Origin: Verrucomicrobiota bacterium
GTDB taxonomy: Bacteria > Verrucomicrobiota > Verrucomicrobiia > Opitutales > Opitutaceae
Reading direction: 5' to 3'
Assembly: GCA_023391285.1 (NCBI GenBank)
Contig: JAEWBF010000088.1
Coordinates: 1 to 49,499, forward strand
DNA length: 49,499 nt
Below, piece by piece: positions 48,655-49,499 of the stretch. Made by a program: the position numbers and the translations under genes. Positions within the stretch are counted from its first letter, which is position 1. Each line of letters starts with the position of its first letter. Below the pieces are notes generated by a model. It searched no databases. It was not told the origin of the DNA and worked only from the letters and a program-made list of their open reading frames with translations.

Positions 48655-49491
48655 ATGTCCATGCGTTACATCGACTCGCATATGCATTTCTGGGATCGCG
48701 ACCTCATGCCTTACACTTGGCTGCACGAGGTTCCTTCCATCTGGCACCGTCATACCCCCGAAAACCTCCACGCCGAAGCCGCCGCCGACCTCCCCGAAAA
48801 GATCGTCTTCGTCGAAGCCGGCGCGCCCGCCGCCGCCGAACTCGCCTGGATCGAACAACTCGCCGCCACCGAACCTCGCATCGCCGCCATCGTCCCGCGT
48901 CTTCTCGTCAATCGCGGACCGCAAACCACCGCCGACATCGCCTCTCTCAAGCGTCACCCTCTCGTCCGGGGCGTCCGCCACCACTTCGAACACGAGTCCG
49001 TCGACTACTGCGCCCGCCCCGAATTCATCGCCGGCGTCCGTCAGCTCGCCCCCGCCAACCTCGCCTTCGATATCTGCTGCCAACATCCGCAGCTCCCCGC
49101 CGTCATCACGCTCGTCCGCGCCTGCCCCGAAACCCAGTTCGTCCTCGATCACGCCGGCAAACCCGGCATCCGCACCGCCCGGCTCGACCCGTGGCGCGAA
49201 CACATCCGGCAGCTCGCAACCTTCCCCAACATCGTCTGCAAATTCTCCGGCCTCGTCACCGAAGCCGACCACGCCCACTGGACGCCCGCCCAACTCCAAC
49301 CCTACGTCACCCATCTGCTCGAAACCTTCGGCCCGTCACGCCTCCTCTTCGGCGGCGACTGGCCCGTCGCCAAACTCGCCAGCCCCTACCTCCGCTGGCT
49401 CGGCACCGCCCGCACCTTCGTCGCCCACCTCTCACCCGCCGACCAATCCGCCATCTTCCACGCCAACGCCACCTGCATCTACCGTCTCTAG
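48655..49491 (+). CDS. Amidohydrolase family protein (fuconolactonase-like TIM barrel)
   Basis: 278 residues, nearly all of it before the window ends. Metal-site motifs of amidohydrolase-2 enzymes: DSHMHFWD at the N-terminus, RGVRHHFEHE, FVLDHAGKP and FGGDWPV near the C-terminus. The HFWD opening and the DHAGKP and GGDWPV segments are typical of the subgroup with L-fuconolactonase and 2-pyrone-type hydrolases. Likely hydrolyses a sugar lactone or similar ring. ATG at 48655, with another ATG two codons on. Divergent from the SMP-30-like gene across 129 bp. Confidence 0.87.
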   Translation: MSMRYIDSHMHFWDRDLMPYTWLHEVPSIWHRHTPENLHAEAAADLPEKIVFVEAGAPAAAELAWIEQLAATEPRIAAIVPRLLVNRGPQTTADIASLKRHPLVRGVRHHFEHESVDYCARPEFIAGVRQLAPANLAFDICCQHPQLPAVITLVRACPETQFVLDHAGKPGIRTARLDPWREHIRQLATFPNIVCKFSGLVTEADHAHWTPAQLQPYVTHLLETFGPSRLLFGGDWPVAKLASPYLRWLGTARTFVAHLSPADQSAIFHANATCIYRL

Positions 49492-49499
49492 CCCGCCCC

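Overview
The window looks like chromosome of a very GC-rich member of the Verrucomicrobiota, most likely family Opitutaceae. This is inferred from gene content and from the style of the intergenic repeats; no rRNA or other marker settles it. Supporting signs are a secreted esterase ending in a C-terminal domain that I know mainly from verrucomicrobial surface proteins (TRGRVGTGDDV motif), secreted GH78 and GH26 glycosidases, a TIGR03790 protein, many GTG starts, and several classes of short palindromic repeats. No tRNA, rRNA, CRISPR, prophage or insertion sequence was found.

Layout. At 1-2709, after a possible gene fragment at the left edge, lies a secreted zinc metalloprotease with a GlyGly-CTERM-like tail, followed directly by a rhombosortase-like intramembrane protease: an apparent substrate and processing-enzyme pair. 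2746-4978 holds an HDOD protein, guanine deaminase and ClpP. 5066-10557 is a leftward block: an overlapping trio (S1/P1-like nuclease, CrcB fluoride exporter, TIGR03790 protein), an amidase, IF-3 and an A-type iron-sulfur carrier. 10670-11090 is a decayed subtilisin gene. 11105-14829 carries pdxA, lpxA, a conserved unknown and aroB, all leftward.

14830-27394 is an iron-acquisition island: a Fiu-like TonB receptor with a PiuC/YbiX hydroxylase, two further TonB receptors, three PepSY membrane proteins (likely ferrisiderophore reductases), Dps and an unknown 161-residue protein. Two palindromes precede the first receptor and a related half-motif precedes the unknown gene, suggesting iron-responsive control.

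27567-33700 has TPR, lipoprotein and small membrane genes, a TIGR02466 oxygenase-like protein, ThpR, a glycine-zipper protein and a GH78 rhamnosidase. 33895-38319 has a large secreted purple-acid-phosphatase-like protein with three tandem C-terminal repeats, divergent from a GH26 mannanase across a 20-nt palindrome. 38462-49491 has a Tat-type dienelactone hydrolase, a histone-H1-like basic protein, a GyrI-like protein, a DGPF protein with an ECF42-type sigma factor, two twin receiver-only response regulators, the esterase, a DUF1593 protein, a SUMF1-like protein, an SMP-30/NHL-like protein and an amidohydrolase.

The most unusual feature is a set of REP-like elements (a GTAG or GGAG foot followed by a hairpin). 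Several lie inside or at the very ends of coding frames: in the metalloprotease, pdxA, the rhombosortase 5' end, the iron-sulfur carrier 5' end and the sigma factor 3' end. Others supply stop codons or terminators.
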